The notes: generated by a model from the sequence alone, not told the origin. 64,000 bases of DNA from Arthrobacter zhangbolii (GCF_022869865.1 NZ_CP094984.1:3400002-3464001), one strand, 5' to 3'; shown: positions 47,030-56,113, numbered from the stretch's first letter. Translations and numbers: made by a program.

Positions 47030-48532
47030 GTGCCACAGTCGGTAGACGTCGGTTCAGTGCTGGGCGGACGGTACAAAGTGACCGCGCAGGTGCTGGCCTC
47101 AGCGGAGCAGGACCTCGTACTCGATGGTGTGGACCAGGTCCTCAACCGTTCCGTCAGCATCCTTGTGGCTGCCCCCGTTAACGCCAGCCAGGTCTCGGCC
47201 AGCGCCCGTGAAATTGCCACGGGTGAGCGCCACGGCAATGTCCAGGTCCTGGATCTCGGTGTCAGTGACGGCCGCACGTACCTCGTCACCAACAACGCCA
47301 ACGCCGCTGATCTGCTGGACCTGGTCATCGAGCGCAACGAAGCCCCCTATGTTGAACCGTTCTTTACCGACACCCTGGGCTCGGAAATCTTTGGCATGCC
47401 CCGCTCCCGCGAACCGGAAACGGTCGAGGATGACCGTTATGTGGAGGAAAAGGCACCCCGTAAACCCCTGATCAGCGGCGGGCACATGCCCAAGCTGCCC
47501 CGCTTCGGCCGCAGCGGCGCAGCGGGGGGCGCTCTCGGGGGTGCCGAATCCGCTGCCGCCCAGCGTGACCTCGAATTCGGCGATGCCGAAGACGCACCTG
47601 CCGAGGCAACCACCGGCGGCGCAAATGTTCCCCCTCCCCCCACCAGCCGGCCGGGCGCTTACACGGCGCGCACACCCAAGGTCACCAAGTGGGAGGACGA
47701 GGAGCCCGTAGAGGCTCCGGCCGCTGCGCCCGGCGTCCGTTCCGCCTCGAACTTCCCGAAGTCCGCCCTGGCCGCGGGCAACTACGACTCCGATTATGAG
47801 TACGGTTCAACCGACACCGACGACGGCGATACCGGCTATGCGGACGACGACGGCGACGGCAGCGAGGACCGGAAGGACAACCGCAAGTCCGGCCGCGTGC
47901 TGATCGGCGCCATCCTGAGCCTGGTCCTGGTGCTGGCCGTGGTCCTGGCCGTCAGCCAGCTCGGAAAAATGGGTGAGCTCTTCAGCTCCACTCCGGAAGC
48001 CGGATCCGCCACCACCGCACCTCCTTCCGAGGCACCTGCCCCGGCGGAAAGCGAGGCAGCGCCCGCCGCTGCCCCGGAGATCGCCGGCATCACCCGGCTG
48101 GTCCCCGGCAATGAGCTGCTGGACTCGGCCAATGACGGTGCCCTGCCCCAGATCGTTGACGGCAACCCGTCCTCCTACTGGTCCAGCTACGTCTACGCCA
48201 GCGATACCTTCGGCGGGCTCGCCCCGAGCCTGGCACTGGTAGTGGATCTGGGCACTGAATCCGCGGTGAACGAGGTGAAGATCACCCAGCTCAACGGCAC
48301 CGGCGGAAGCTTCTCGGTGATGCTTAATGACACACCGGACCTCGAAGGTGCGCGGACGGTAGCCCAGACGGGCTTCACCGGTCCCACCACCAGCATCCCG
48401 GTGCCTGAAGCTGACGGAACCGCCGCCACGGCGCGCTACGTCATCGTCAACTTCACTCAGCTGCCCCGGCTCAACGGCGTCCAGGCCGCCTACCCCTGGG
48501 GCCTGCGGATCGCCGAAATCGGCGTGTCCTGA
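47030..48532 (+). CDS. Pseudokinase-like / discoidin-like membrane protein beside MurJ
   Basis: This 500-residue protein starts at GTG 47030 (GGGAGGA upstream). The N-terminus mimics the kinase start (GSVLGGRYKVTAQV) but lacks the glycine-rich loop and VAIK lysine (here VSILVA). It includes NVQVLDLGVSDGRTYLVTNN, and only a small lobe is present. A long acidic, Pro-rich linker follows, then one membrane helix near residues 289-310 and an extracellular beta-sandwich of the F5/8 (discoidin) type (DGNPSSYWSSYVYA, LVVDLGTESAVNEVKI). In mycobacteria the equivalent parts are fused to MurJ and regulate it through FhaA. Confidence 0.75.
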   Translation: MPQSVDVGSVLGGRYKVTAQVLASAEQDLVLDGVDQVLNRSVSILVAAPVNASQVSASAREIATGERHGNVQVLDLGVSDGRTYLVTNNANAADLLDLVIERNEAPYVEPFFTDTLGSEIFGMPRSREPETVEDDRYVEEKAPRKPLISGGHMPKLPRFGRSGAAGGALGGAESAAAQRDLEFGDAEDAPAEATTGGANVPPPPTSRPGAYTARTPKVTKWEDEEPVEAPAAAPGVRSASNFPKSALAAGNYDSDYEYGSTDTDDGDTGYADDDGDGSEDRKDNRKSGRVLIGAILSLVLVLAVVLAVSQLGKMGELFSSTPEAGSATTAPPSEAPAPAESEAAPAAAPEIAGITRLVPGNELLDSANDGALPQIVDGNPSSYWSSYVYASDTFGGLAPSLALVVDLGTESAVNEVKITQLNGTGGSFSVMLNDTPDLEGARTVAQTGFTGPTTSIPVPEADGTAATARYVIVNFTQLPRLNGVQAAYPWGLRIAEIGVS

Positions 48533-48601
48533 CCCACATGGCCAAACCTGCTCTCCGGCAGTCCGGGAGCAGGGCCTGAGCATGTCCCCGGCACCACTGC
48601 C

Positions 48602-48627
48602 GGAATAAGCTGGACCCGGCAGTGGTT
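48602..48627 (+). promoter_or_regulatory. SigR/SigH-type promoter upstream of trxB
   Basis: GGAAT (48602-48606) and GTT (48625-48627) are separated by exactly 18 bp, the published consensus for the thiol-stress sigma factor SigR. It lies about 80 bp before the trxB start and overlaps an imperfect inverted repeat (48587-48635). Confidence 0.7.
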
Positions 48628-48705
48628 GTGCCGGGTGATCCATATGGAGCGGTCCCGCAAGGGACCCCGTCCGCAAAGTTCAACAAGGAAGAGGTTCACC
48701 GCCCA

Positions 48706-49746
48706 GTGAGCACCGCAAACTCCGTCGCCACTGACGGCTCTGCTGCCGGCAACGTCCGGGACGTCATCATTGTCGGTTCCGGACCCTCCGGTTACACCGC
48801 TGCCATCTACACGGCCCGCGCCAACCTCAAACCGCTGGTGATCGCGGGTTCGGTGACCGCCGGTGGCGAGCTGATGAACACCACGGATGTGGAGAACTTC
48901 CCCGGTTTCCCCGAGGGCATCATGGGCCCGGACCTGATGGCCAATTTCGAGAAGCAGGCAGCCCGCTTCGGTACGGAAATCCTCTTTGAAGACGTCACGA
49001 ATGTTGAGCTTGAGGGGGATATCAAGCGGGTAACCATCGGTACCGGTGAGACCTTCGAGGCGCGCGCCGTCATCATCTCCACCGGCTCCGCGTACCGCGA
49101 ACTGGGCCTGGCTGATGAGAAGCGGCTCTCCGGCCGCGGCGTCAGCTGGTGTGCCACCTGCGACGGCTTCTTCTTCAAGGGACAGGACATCGCCGTCATC
49201 GGCGGCGGCGACTCAGCCCTCGAAGAAGCCCTCTTCCTCACCAAGTTCGCTGCGTCGGTGACCGTGGTGCACCGCCGTGACAGCCTGCGTGCCTCCAAGA
49301 TCATGCAGGACCGTGCCCTGGCGCACGAAAAGATCCGGTTCGCCTGGGATTCGGAAGTGGCCGCCATCCACGGCGAGGACAAGGTCACCGGCCTGACCCT
49401 GCGCAGCACCAAGGACGGCACGGAGTCCGAACTGAACGTCACCGGCGTGTTCGTGGCCATCGGCAACGATCCCCGCGTGGACCTCGTCCGCGGCCAGCTT
49501 GAACTCACCGAAGAGGGCACCATTGCCGTCCTCGGCCGCACGTCCAAGACCTCGCTGCCGGGCGTCTTCGCCGCCGGCGACGTCATCGACCCCACGTACC
49601 GTCAGGCCATCACCGCCTCCGGCTCCGGCTGCGTGGCCGCCGTCGACGTCGAACACTACCTTGCCGACCTCGGCGACTCCGTGCCCACGGCTGCGGAGGT
49701 TCCCACCCCGCCGGCCGAGGCCGTTTCCGAACACGCAGCCCTTTAG
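48706..49746 (+). CDS. trxB: Thioredoxin reductase
   Basis: This 346-residue flavoenzyme reduces thioredoxin with NADPH. FAD motif [20 protein letters not shown], redox-active [16 protein letters not shown] motif [16 protein letters not shown] and C-terminal [15 protein letters not shown] are all intact. GTG 48706 is the only good in-frame start, with GGAAGAGG somewhat far upstream. It is followed 25 bp later by trxA and preceded by a SigR-type promoter, so the pair should respond to disulfide stress. Confidence 0.96.
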   Translation: MSTANSVATDGSAAGNVRDVIIVGSGPSGYTAAIYTARANLKPLVIAGSVTAGGELMNTTDVENFPGFPEGIMGPDLMANFEKQAARFGTEILFEDVTNVELEGDIKRVTIGTGETFEARAVIISTGSAYRELGLADEKRLSGRGVSWCATCDGFFFKGQDIAVIGGGDSALEEALFLTKFAASVTVVHRRDSLRASKIMQDRALAHEKIRFAWDSEVAAIHGEDKVTGLTLRSTKDGTESELNVTGVFVAIGNDPRVDLVRGQLELTEEGTIAVLGRTSKTSLPGVFAAGDVIDPTYRQAITASGSGCVAAVDVEHYLADLGDSVPTAAEVPTPPAEAVSEHAAL

Positions 49747-49771
49747 TCCCGTTCCTCGTAAGGAGAGCAAA

Positions 49772-50098
49772 ATGAGCAGTGCAAAAGCAGTAACCGACGC
49801 TTCTTTCGGTACCGACGTCCTGCAGGCGGACAAGCCGGTCATCGTGGACTTCTGGGCCGAATGGTGCGGTCCGTGCCGCATGCTGTCCCCCATCCTCGAT
49901 GACATTGCCGCCCAGTACAGCGAGAAGGTGGATGTGGTGAAGGTGAACGTGGATGACAATCCCGCCATCGCCGCCCAGTACGGCATCACCTCCATTCCCG
50001 CCGTTTACGTCTTCCAGGGCGGTGAAGTGGCTGCAACGTCCATCGGCGCGAAGCCCAAGCAGGTCCTGGAGCAGGAATTCGCGGCCTTCCTGAAGTAA
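49772..50098 (+). CDS. trxA: Thioredoxin
   Basis: This 108-residue protein has the active site DFWAEWCGPCRMLSP, the cis-Pro segment YGITSIPAVYVFQGGE and normal length. AAGGAGAG precedes ATG 49772. It reduces protein disulfides in the cytosol and forms an operon with trxB. Confidence 0.97.
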   Translation: MSSAKAVTDASFGTDVLQADKPVIVDFWAEWCGPCRMLSPILDDIAAQYSEKVDVVKVNVDDNPAIAAQYGITSIPAVYVFQGGEVAATSIGAKPKQVLEQEFAAFLK

Positions 50099-50110
50099 AG
50101 ACCAAGAACC

Positions 50111-51301
50111 ATGCACGGCGATAGCCTGCGGAGGCTGGATGCCAGCCGGCGCGTAGTGACGCTTCGTGAAGCGTTGCTGCGCGCCGGCGTCACCCTGTCC
50201 TATCTGGCACCGGATTCCGTTAACGACCCCACGATTTTCGATGACCACGTGGATGCCGCCGTCCGAGCCTTCCAACAGAGCCGCGGTCTCATTGTGGACG
50301 GCGTAGCGGGCCCGGACACCCAGCGGGCGCTGCAGGAAGCACAGTTCAAGTTCGGGGACCGTACCCTGAGCCACATTGAGGGTTCCCCGCTGCGGGGCGA
50401 CGACGTCGCTGAGCTGCAGCGCCACCTTTCGCACCTGGGGTTCTACTACGGGCATATCGACGGCAGTTTCGGTGTACGCACCCGCTATGCCGTTGCCGAA
50501 CTGCAGCACAACCTGGGCCTGCCCGGCAGCGGCGTCTGCGACGGCGACACCATGACCGCCATGTCCCGGGTCAACCGGGCCATTTCGCCCAGCCAGGCGT
50601 TTGCCCTGCGCGACTACGAGCGGCTCGACCGCTCCACCGCTGCCCTGCGCGGCCGGCTCATATCCGTGAACATTGGCCGCTCCGCGCTGGCCTCCCCGCA
50701 CACCGCCGAACGCCTCAGCGGGGAACCGCTTACCGAGCAGCTCGTCACCACTGACATAGCCGGCCGGGTGGGACGCATTCTCAGGGAGTTCGGCGCCCGG
50801 CTGGTTCCACCCGTGTCCGAAGTGGCATCCGACTCCCCCGGAGCCCGGTCAGGTGTGCCCAGCCTTAACCTGGATATCCACTGCGACTGGCTGGACCAGC
50901 AGCCCGCCTCCGGCATTGCCGCCTACTACTGGGGCCTGCCGGGCACGGGCGAGGCTCGCTCCCCCATCGGGCACCGCGCCGCCGTACTGCTGATGAAGGA
51001 ACTTAGCGCCCGCACCGACATGGACAGCCTCGGGGTCCATGCGCGGACCTGGGACACCCTGAAGGTCCCCGGTGTTCCGTCCGTGGGACTGGATCTGGGC
51101 TACCTGAGCAACGCGCACGACGCCGAGCGCCTCGCCGATCCGGTGTTCCGGCAGACGGTGGCCGATTCCATTGTCATTGGTATCCAGCGGCTGTACCTGC
51201 TGGAGGAAGAGGACCAGCCCACGGGCACCCTGGCCCTCGATGACGTGCTCAAGTTCAACCCCATGGAAGACGCCGATTCCCGGCGGGTTTCCGGCCTCTG
51301 A
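50111..51301 (+). CDS. cwlM: CwlM-like protein: peptidoglycan-binding domains and degenerate amidase
   Basis: This 396-residue protein has no signal peptide. Two PG-binding-1 repeats (residues about 15-75 and 95-150: DAAVRAFQQSRGLIVDG, GDDVAELQRHLSHLGFY) precede an amidase_3 fold. There the usual GHGG zinc loop is replaced by SVNIGRSAL, and the catalytic Glu of the VELGFLSN-type motif is Asp (LDLGYLSN). The family's mycobacterial member CwlM, in the same place after trxBA, is a cytosolic regulator of MurA rather than a hydrolase. The same role is inferred here. Confidence 0.85.
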   Translation: MHGDSLRRLDASRRVVTLREALLRAGVTLSYLAPDSVNDPTIFDDHVDAAVRAFQQSRGLIVDGVAGPDTQRALQEAQFKFGDRTLSHIEGSPLRGDDVAELQRHLSHLGFYYGHIDGSFGVRTRYAVAELQHNLGLPGSGVCDGDTMTAMSRVNRAISPSQAFALRDYERLDRSTAALRGRLISVNIGRSALASPHTAERLSGEPLTEQLVTTDIAGRVGRILREFGARLVPPVSEVASDSPGARSGVPSLNLDIHCDWLDQQPASGIAAYYWGLPGTGEARSPIGHRAAVLLMKELSARTDMDSLGVHARTWDTLKVPGVPSVGLDLGYLSNAHDAERLADPVFRQTVADSIVIGIQRLYLLEEEDQPTGTLALDDVLKFNPMEDADSRRVSGL

Positions 51302-51341
51302 TCCCTCTCCTCGCGTTTCAGCCGGCTGCAGGCGCGCACTC

Positions 51342-52238
51342 CTAGGCAGAGACCGCTATCTGCCTCAGCGCATCGACTACCTGCCGGACAGCCGTCCGGT
51401 GGAGGGCCTCGGGCCTGCAGAGGATGTCCACGTGCCTGGCCAGGGGCAGGTCATGGATCGGTTTGAGCACCACACCGCTTCCTTGCCGCGGGGATGCCGT
51501 GTGGCGGGGCATCAGCGCAATGGCAGAACCCGCCGCCACGATTGCGGCCGCGATGAAGAATTCATTGATCCGGTGCGTGATGTTGAGCGGTTGCCGCGCG
51601 TGAACGGCAATAGCCTCCAACGCCGGCATGAGGGGAAATCCGTCCTGGACTGACACCCAGTCCTCATCGGCCAGGTCACTGACACTGACGCTCGGTGCCC
51701 CGGCAAGCCGGTGACTGTCCGCCATGGCGACATCCAGGGGTTCCCGCAGAAGCGGAAGGACACTGATCGATTCGGGCCAGGGACTGGTGTGCTCGAGGCG
51801 GTGCGCGATCACCAGATCGAAGTCGGCAGCCAGGGCCGGGAAGCTTTCCTGCCCCACGTCGCGGTCATGGCAGATCAGCCGCGGGCTTCCTTCTGCGGAC
51901 AGGGCGTGGAGCAGGGGGCCGAAGAAGGTAAGGCCGGCACTGTTGAAGGCGGAGATCCGGACCGTCCCACGGGGGTTCTGCAGGTAACCCGCTACTGCCT
52001 GTTCGGCGGTGCTCATCGCAATACTGATGTCCACGGCCGCACGCGCCAGTGCCTCACCGGCCTCGGTGAGGACGAGGTTGCGTCCCCTGCGTTCGGTCAG
52101 GGGAACCTCCGCGCGACGCTGCAACGCGCTGAGCTGCTGGGAGACGGCCGACGCGGAGACATGGGACGCGCGGGCGACGGCGGCGAGACTGCCCCGCTCG
52201 CCCAGCTCGCGGAGAAGTTGCAGCTGATGAAGATCCAT
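51342..52238 (-). CDS. LysR-family transcriptional regulator
   Basis: This 298-residue protein has an N-terminal winged helix-turn-helix (MDLHQLQLLRELGERGSLAA, VSASAVSQQLSALQ) and a periplasmic-binding-like effector domain. It is divergent from an EamA transporter gene with only 72 bp between the starts, the usual arrangement for a LysR regulator and its target. The effector is unknown. The start is ATG 52238, without a clear ribosome-binding site. Confidence 0.88.
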   Translation of the reverse strand: MDLHQLQLLRELGERGSLAAVARASHVSASAVSQQLSALQRRAEVPLTERRGRNLVLTEAGEALARAAVDISIAMSTAEQAVAGYLQNPRGTVRISAFNSAGLTFFGPLLHALSAEGSPRLICHDRDVGQESFPALAADFDLVIAHRLEHTSPWPESISVLPLLREPLDVAMADSHRLAGAPSVSVSDLADEDWVSVQDGFPLMPALEAIAVHARQPLNITHRINEFFIAAAIVAAGSAIALMPRHTASPRQGSGVVLKPIHDLPLARHVDILCRPEALHRTAVRQVVDALRQIAVSA

Positions 52239-52310
52239 AAGCAAAGGCTAAACCTATCTTTCAGAAGTTGCCCTCTAGTCTTACGAATCGGTCTCCCCCA
52301 GACTCGAAGG

Positions 52311-53366
52311 GTGCCTTTCTCACCAGGAATTTCAGCGATCAAAACGCCCGGCGGACAACAACGCCGGGTTGCCTCACTTTTTGCTGACCGCAAGGTGGAC
52401 CTGTTGCTGCTCCTGGTCGCCATCGTGTGGGGCAGCAGCTATCTGGCTGCCAAAAACCTCACCGGCACCATGGGGGTCAGTGTCATCCTCTCGCTGCGTT
52501 TCCTGATCACGTCCCTGGCGCTGTCGATGATCTGGCTGATCTGGCAGCGCCGCCGGACGACGCGCCGCGAACTTATTGTCGGCGTCGTACTGGGTTTGAC
52601 CCAGGCAGCAGTGCTCATCCTTGAGACGCACGGGATTGCCGGCACCAGCGCTACGAACGCCGGGCTGATCATCAGCCTCGTCATCGTTTTCACTCCGGTT
52701 ACCGAGAGCATTGCCTTCCGGGTGAAGCTGCCCCGCACGGTATTCGTCGCCGGCATTGTCGCAGTCACAGGGGTGTGCCTGCTCGTCTCCGGCAACGGCT
52801 TTGTGGCGCCCGGCCCCGGGGACATGCTCATGCTCGCTGCCGCCGCCGTACGCTCCATCCACGTCACCGCCGTCTCCGCCCTGACCAGGGGCGGCGGGTA
52901 CAGTGCGCTGAATCTGACAGTGGTTCAAAGTGCCGTCTGCGCCGTGCTCTACACGCTCGCGGATTACCGGGGCGTGCTCCGGGCCGTCCAGGGCTTCGAC
53001 CTACATGAATGGGGCGGGGTGCTCTACCTCGGCCTGGCATGCAGCGTTTTCGCTTTTCTGGTCCAGACGTGGGCCATCCAACAGACGTCAGGCTCCCGGG
53101 CCAGCCTCCTTATGGGAACCGAGCCCATTTGGGCTGTCCTCATTGGAATCACCATCGGACAGGAAACCCTCGCTGTGCTGGGCTTCATTGGGGCCGCGCT
53201 CATCATCATCGGCACGTACATCGGTCTGAGGGCGGAAGCACGGCACCGTTCCTCGCGCCACCCTGTCTCCGGCGGGATACCTGAAGCAGCAGCCCCGCAG
53301 GCCTCCGGCAGCGGGGCCCTGCCGGATACCCTCTCAGCGCAACCGCGGCCGCTGAGGGATCCCTGA
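52311..53366 (+). CDS. EamA-family transporter (DMT superfamily)
   Basis: This protein of about 351 residues has ten membrane helices and the two EamA halves. Landmarks are LLLLVAIVWGSSYLAAKNL near the start, TSATNAGLIISLVIVFTPV, and GSRASLLMGTEPIWAVLIG in the second half. Members export amino acids or other metabolites. GTG 52311 has a short AAGG immediately before it, so a leaderless start is possible. A Pro/Ala-rich tail of about 45 residues ends the protein. Probably controlled by the divergent LysR. Confidence 0.87.
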   Translation: MPFSPGISAIKTPGGQQRRVASLFADRKVDLLLLLVAIVWGSSYLAAKNLTGTMGVSVILSLRFLITSLALSMIWLIWQRRRTTRRELIVGVVLGLTQAAVLILETHGIAGTSATNAGLIISLVIVFTPVTESIAFRVKLPRTVFVAGIVAVTGVCLLVSGNGFVAPGPGDMLMLAAAAVRSIHVTAVSALTRGGGYSALNLTVVQSAVCAVLYTLADYRGVLRAVQGFDLHEWGGVLYLGLACSVFAFLVQTWAIQQTSGSRASLLMGTEPIWAVLIGITIGQETLAVLGFIGAALIIIGTYIGLRAEARHRSSRHPVSGGIPEAAAPQASGSGALPDTLSAQPRPLRDP

Positions 53367-53374
53367 GCGTGCTG

Positions 53375-53650
53375 CTAACCGGAGGTCTGCCCTGCCCAGG
53401 CCGGCCAGGACCCGGCATCCGCATCCGGATCGATCCCCTGCAGGCGAACCAGGCAAACGTTGCCGGGCGGCCGGGTTGTGGCCCACAGGCTGTAGGACCG
53501 GCCGCGGGCCGTGGAACGTATCCATTCGAGCACCTCATACAGGTCAGCCCCTGAAAGCTCCCACTCTTCCTTAGCCCGGCTGCCTGGCCAGCAATACACC
53601 CGGTAGGACGGAGCATCCTCTTGCCTCGGGTCAATCAGTTCTGCTCGCAC
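53375..53650 (-). CDS. Small hypothetical protein
   Basis: This 91-residue acidic protein contains YRVYCWPGSRAKEEWELSG, then DLYEVLEWIRSTARGRSYSL and VRLQGIDPDAD. No membrane segment or known motif is seen. GTG 53650 lies five bases after the stop of the deoxyribosyltransferase-like gene, so they form an operon. The pairing suggests a linked function, but none can be named. Confidence 0.6.
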   Translation of the reverse strand: MRAELIDPRQEDAPSYRVYCWPGSRAKEEWELSGADLYEVLEWIRSTARGRSYSLWATTRPPGNVCLVRLQGIDPDADAGSWPAWAGQTSG

Positions 53651-53654
53651 CCGC

Positions 53655-54083
53655 CTAAGGTACTCCGGGCGCCATAGCGTGCGGCTCTGTGAGGATCATG
53701 GTGAGGAGGTCGTCCAGAGTTCCGTGGCACTTTTCCACTTCAGGGAGGTGGTAGAACGTACTGGTGGCCCCGGGATTCCCGATGCATTGGGTCGGGGAAT
53801 GCAGAATGATCCTGCTGCGCTGCGCGATCGCAAGGCCAAGCTCAACATGTGTGCCCTTCCCGCCTGGAAGGAGGATTACAACGATGTCTGCACCAATTAC
53901 TGCATCTCTTTCATGCTCACCGATGGAGCGCAGATCACCAGGGCTGACTGTGCCCCCATCGCCCTCGGTCGCGTTCCGGGTCCAGTCATAGGTATTGACG
54001 TAAGCTTGGCTTTCCAAGGCCTGGGCCACGTACCGGACGTTGACGATATTGCTGATGGCCGACGCAACATAGAATTTCTTCAC
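53655..54083 (-). CDS. Nucleoside 2-deoxyribosyltransferase-like protein
   Basis: This 142-residue protein has the deoxyribosyltransferase fold: FYVASAISNIVNVRYVAQAL at the start, GADIVVILLPGGKGTHVELG with the putative catalytic Glu, and RSRIILHSP. Homologues swap bases on deoxynucleosides, while related small proteins occur in phage and defence contexts. GTG 54083 is preceded by AGGAGGAACGAGGA, better than the longer frame. It is the first gene of a two-gene unit in an accessory stretch. Confidence 0.75.
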   Translation of the reverse strand: MKKFYVASAISNIVNVRYVAQALESQAYVNTYDWTRNATEGDGGTVSPGDLRSIGEHERDAVIGADIVVILLPGGKGTHVELGLAIAQRSRIILHSPTQCIGNPGATSTFYHLPEVEKCHGTLDDLLTMILTEPHAMAPGVP

Positions 54084-54155
54084 TCCTCGTTCCTCCTTTT
54101 GTGCACTGCGTTCATTGTTCCCCACCGGGCCCCGGATGCGGGGTACTGTTCAGCC

Positions 54156-54704
54156 ATGAGTGCACCTGTGGCCAGTGGTTACCCTGTCCCATCTCCTTCC
54201 GTGATCATCGGGTTGATAAAGCGGATGGTGAGTGAGCGGTGGCCTTCAGGATTGGAGGATTTGGCCGGTTACTTCGCCCGGCTCGGCTGCGTTCTAGGTC
54301 CGTCACGGGAACCGGACGAAGACTGCCCGCCAGGTGTGGCCCGAGGAGAGTTTTTCGTGCCAGGTGTGGCAGTAACCAACGCTTCCTGGTCCGCGTTGAA
54401 TTCTGATCTCTTTACCCTCACCCTGTTTGCCTATGCGGATTCCCCGCCCGGGAATGTCGATGCCGGCTATGACGCGATTCGGACGGGCCTTGTTAATGTG
54501 TTCGGTCCGGCTCTCGATGAGCGTACTGACCCACACGGCAATCGGTCTGCCGTCTGGCTGGTTCAGGAAGCCGTTGTCGAGTTGTATGCACACCTAAATC
54601 TGGCTCCGGCTGTGCAGGCCGCGGTTTCCCACGAGGGACGTACGGCAGATTTCCAGCGGCTCATCGCGCAACGGCCCGGACACCCCGGGCACCCCGGGTA
54701 TTGA
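54156..54704 (+). CDS. Hypothetical protein
   Basis: This 182-residue, probably cytosolic protein contains SPSVIIGLIKRMVSERWPSG, LTLFAYADSPPGNVDAGYDA and NRSAVWLVQEAVVELYAHLN. It ends in a short HPG repeat. The architecture recalls small immunity-type proteins, but I recognise no family. It is divergent from the deoxyribosyltransferase-like gene, with 72 bp between starts. Confidence 0.6.
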   Translation: MSAPVASGYPVPSPSVIIGLIKRMVSERWPSGLEDLAGYFARLGCVLGPSREPDEDCPPGVARGEFFVPGVAVTNASWSALNSDLFTLTLFAYADSPPGNVDAGYDAIRTGLVNVFGPALDERTDPHGNRSAVWLVQEAVVELYAHLNLAPAVQAAVSHEGRTADFQRLIAQRPGHPGHPGY

Positions 54705-55242
54705 GTGGGGCCGTTCAACGCCGGTCGGTGCCCGGGCGCCGAGATAGATTCCCCGGGCAACGGAATGCGCGATGTAGATCGCCAACAGAATTACGGCCGG
54801 GGTGGGTCCAGTTCTCCTCGGCGCGGAGAACAGCGGAGCCGCTCCGGCGGAAGACAGCCGATTCAAGACCCGGTTCCCATTCTTTCGTGGGAGGCCGGAC
54901 GACCGGCGTCGGACGCTTCGGTACGGTGGAACGTCTACGCAGTGTCAGCAGTCAGCGATCACGCAGTGGGACTCACTGGGTCCTTTCAACGGCGACAGCG
55001 AGGGGCAGTGTGATAGGTCCAGCGGCATTGTCACCGTTGCCCGCTCCGCCCACATCCGCGCACATTCGCGCACATTCCTGCGTAATGACGGATTCGGTGT
55101 AGCCGCAGCTGTCGCATGGGAAGTGCAGCACCGATGGCTTGATGCCTGAACCGCGGAGGTCTTCGGCGTTGGCAGGTAGCTTGCTTGCTGCGAGCTCTAA
55201 TGCTGCATGGTCGCAGTCATGATCGGGCCGTTACCTGCAGCG
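54705..55242. other. Intergenic stretch with a gene relic
   Basis: No intact gene is supported. The minus strand holds an open relic at 54973-55230. The plus strand has a short direct repeat (CGCGCACATT) near 55060-55080. Other frames are shadows. Confidence 0.5.
54973..55230 (-). pseudogene. 5'-truncated coding relic with Cys-pair motif
   Basis: An 85-codon open frame without a start codon encodes DHAALELAASKLPANAEDLR, then FPCDSCGYTESVITQECARM and a short tail to TGA 54973. Codon use looks genuinely coding. It is in the same frame as the hypothetical gene upstream (55243-55728), separated only by TGA and TAA four codons apart. The relic may be the end of that gene after stop mutations, or of a lost neighbour. 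The paired Cys (CDSC and later Cys) suggest metal binding. Confidence 0.4.
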
Positions 55243-55728
55243 TCAGCGCCTGAAGAAGTTTCCCGACAGCGGAGCCCATGCGTACCACCCCTTCCCCCGC
55301 TGCCGGTCGGCTTGGGCTTGGTTACCCTCGTCCTCCTGTGCCTGCAGTGCGATCACTAAGGCATTGAACCTGGCAACCGCATCAGCGTTGCGCGCAGGCC
55401 CGGATGAGCGGAATACGCCGGCAGGCGCCCCGCCCTTTTCGTACGTGGTGAACTCGATCTGGTAATCCTCGCCGAGCTCGTCCGCCAAACACCTTGCCAG
55501 CTGTACGCCGTTAGTAGTGAACCGTTTGCCTGCTTCCGCAGACACCCACTGCAAGTCCGGGGTCAACGACCGGTAGTAGGACTCTTCCCATGACCTGAGA
55601 GCACGGATGAGTCCCGACGTCAGTCCGGACGCCTCGTAGTCCACGGGGCCGCTCATCCAAAGCACCGTTCCTGCATAGTCCGGGAACAGTCGCAGAGTCA
55701 CCGGGTGGCCAGAATCCGTGGCTGTCAT
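55243..55728 (-). CDS. Hypothetical protein
   Basis: This 161-residue protein starts at ATG 55728 (MTATDSGHPVTLRLFPDYAG). It contains TSGLIRALRSWEESYYRSLT, FTTNGVQLARCLADELGEDY and a C-terminal FNALVIALQAQEDEGNQAQA. No membrane or signal segment is seen. Similarity to small immunity or DUF proteins is only impressionistic. It ends at TGA, after which the same frame stays coding-like. Confidence 0.55.
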   Translation of the reverse strand: MTATDSGHPVTLRLFPDYAGTVLWMSGPVDYEASGLTSGLIRALRSWEESYYRSLTPDLQWVSAEAGKRFTTNGVQLARCLADELGEDYQIEFTTYEKGGAPAGVFRSSGPARNADAVARFNALVIALQAQEDEGNQAQADRQRGKGWYAWAPLSGNFFRR

Positions 55729-56113
55729 GACAGAAGCGTACTGCCGCAGCCACACATTTGGTGCAGTGACCGGACCTGATGCTCCGTGAAGTCCTACCGG
55801 ATTGCCGGCTCACATTTCCAGCACACGCGGCGGGGGTGAGCTCTCTGCCTGCAACGTTCCCCGAGAGGTGAGAGTGATAGGCCGTCTGTACCGAGCATGA
55901 AGCAAACGCAAGACCGGTTGCAGTCATTTGCGTCGCCTGTCGGTAGGCACGCTGTGGAGCGGTATTTCCGATAGGAGCGCTTGCTCGATCATCGGTTGTC
56001 CTCGCACGCAAAGGCAGCCGGGCCGCGAATGGCGACCTGCGGCCGCGGCTACTCTCCAGATGTACTCGGGCTGTGACACGCCAATACTCCGCTTGGCAGG
56101 AGTCGTGGCATGT

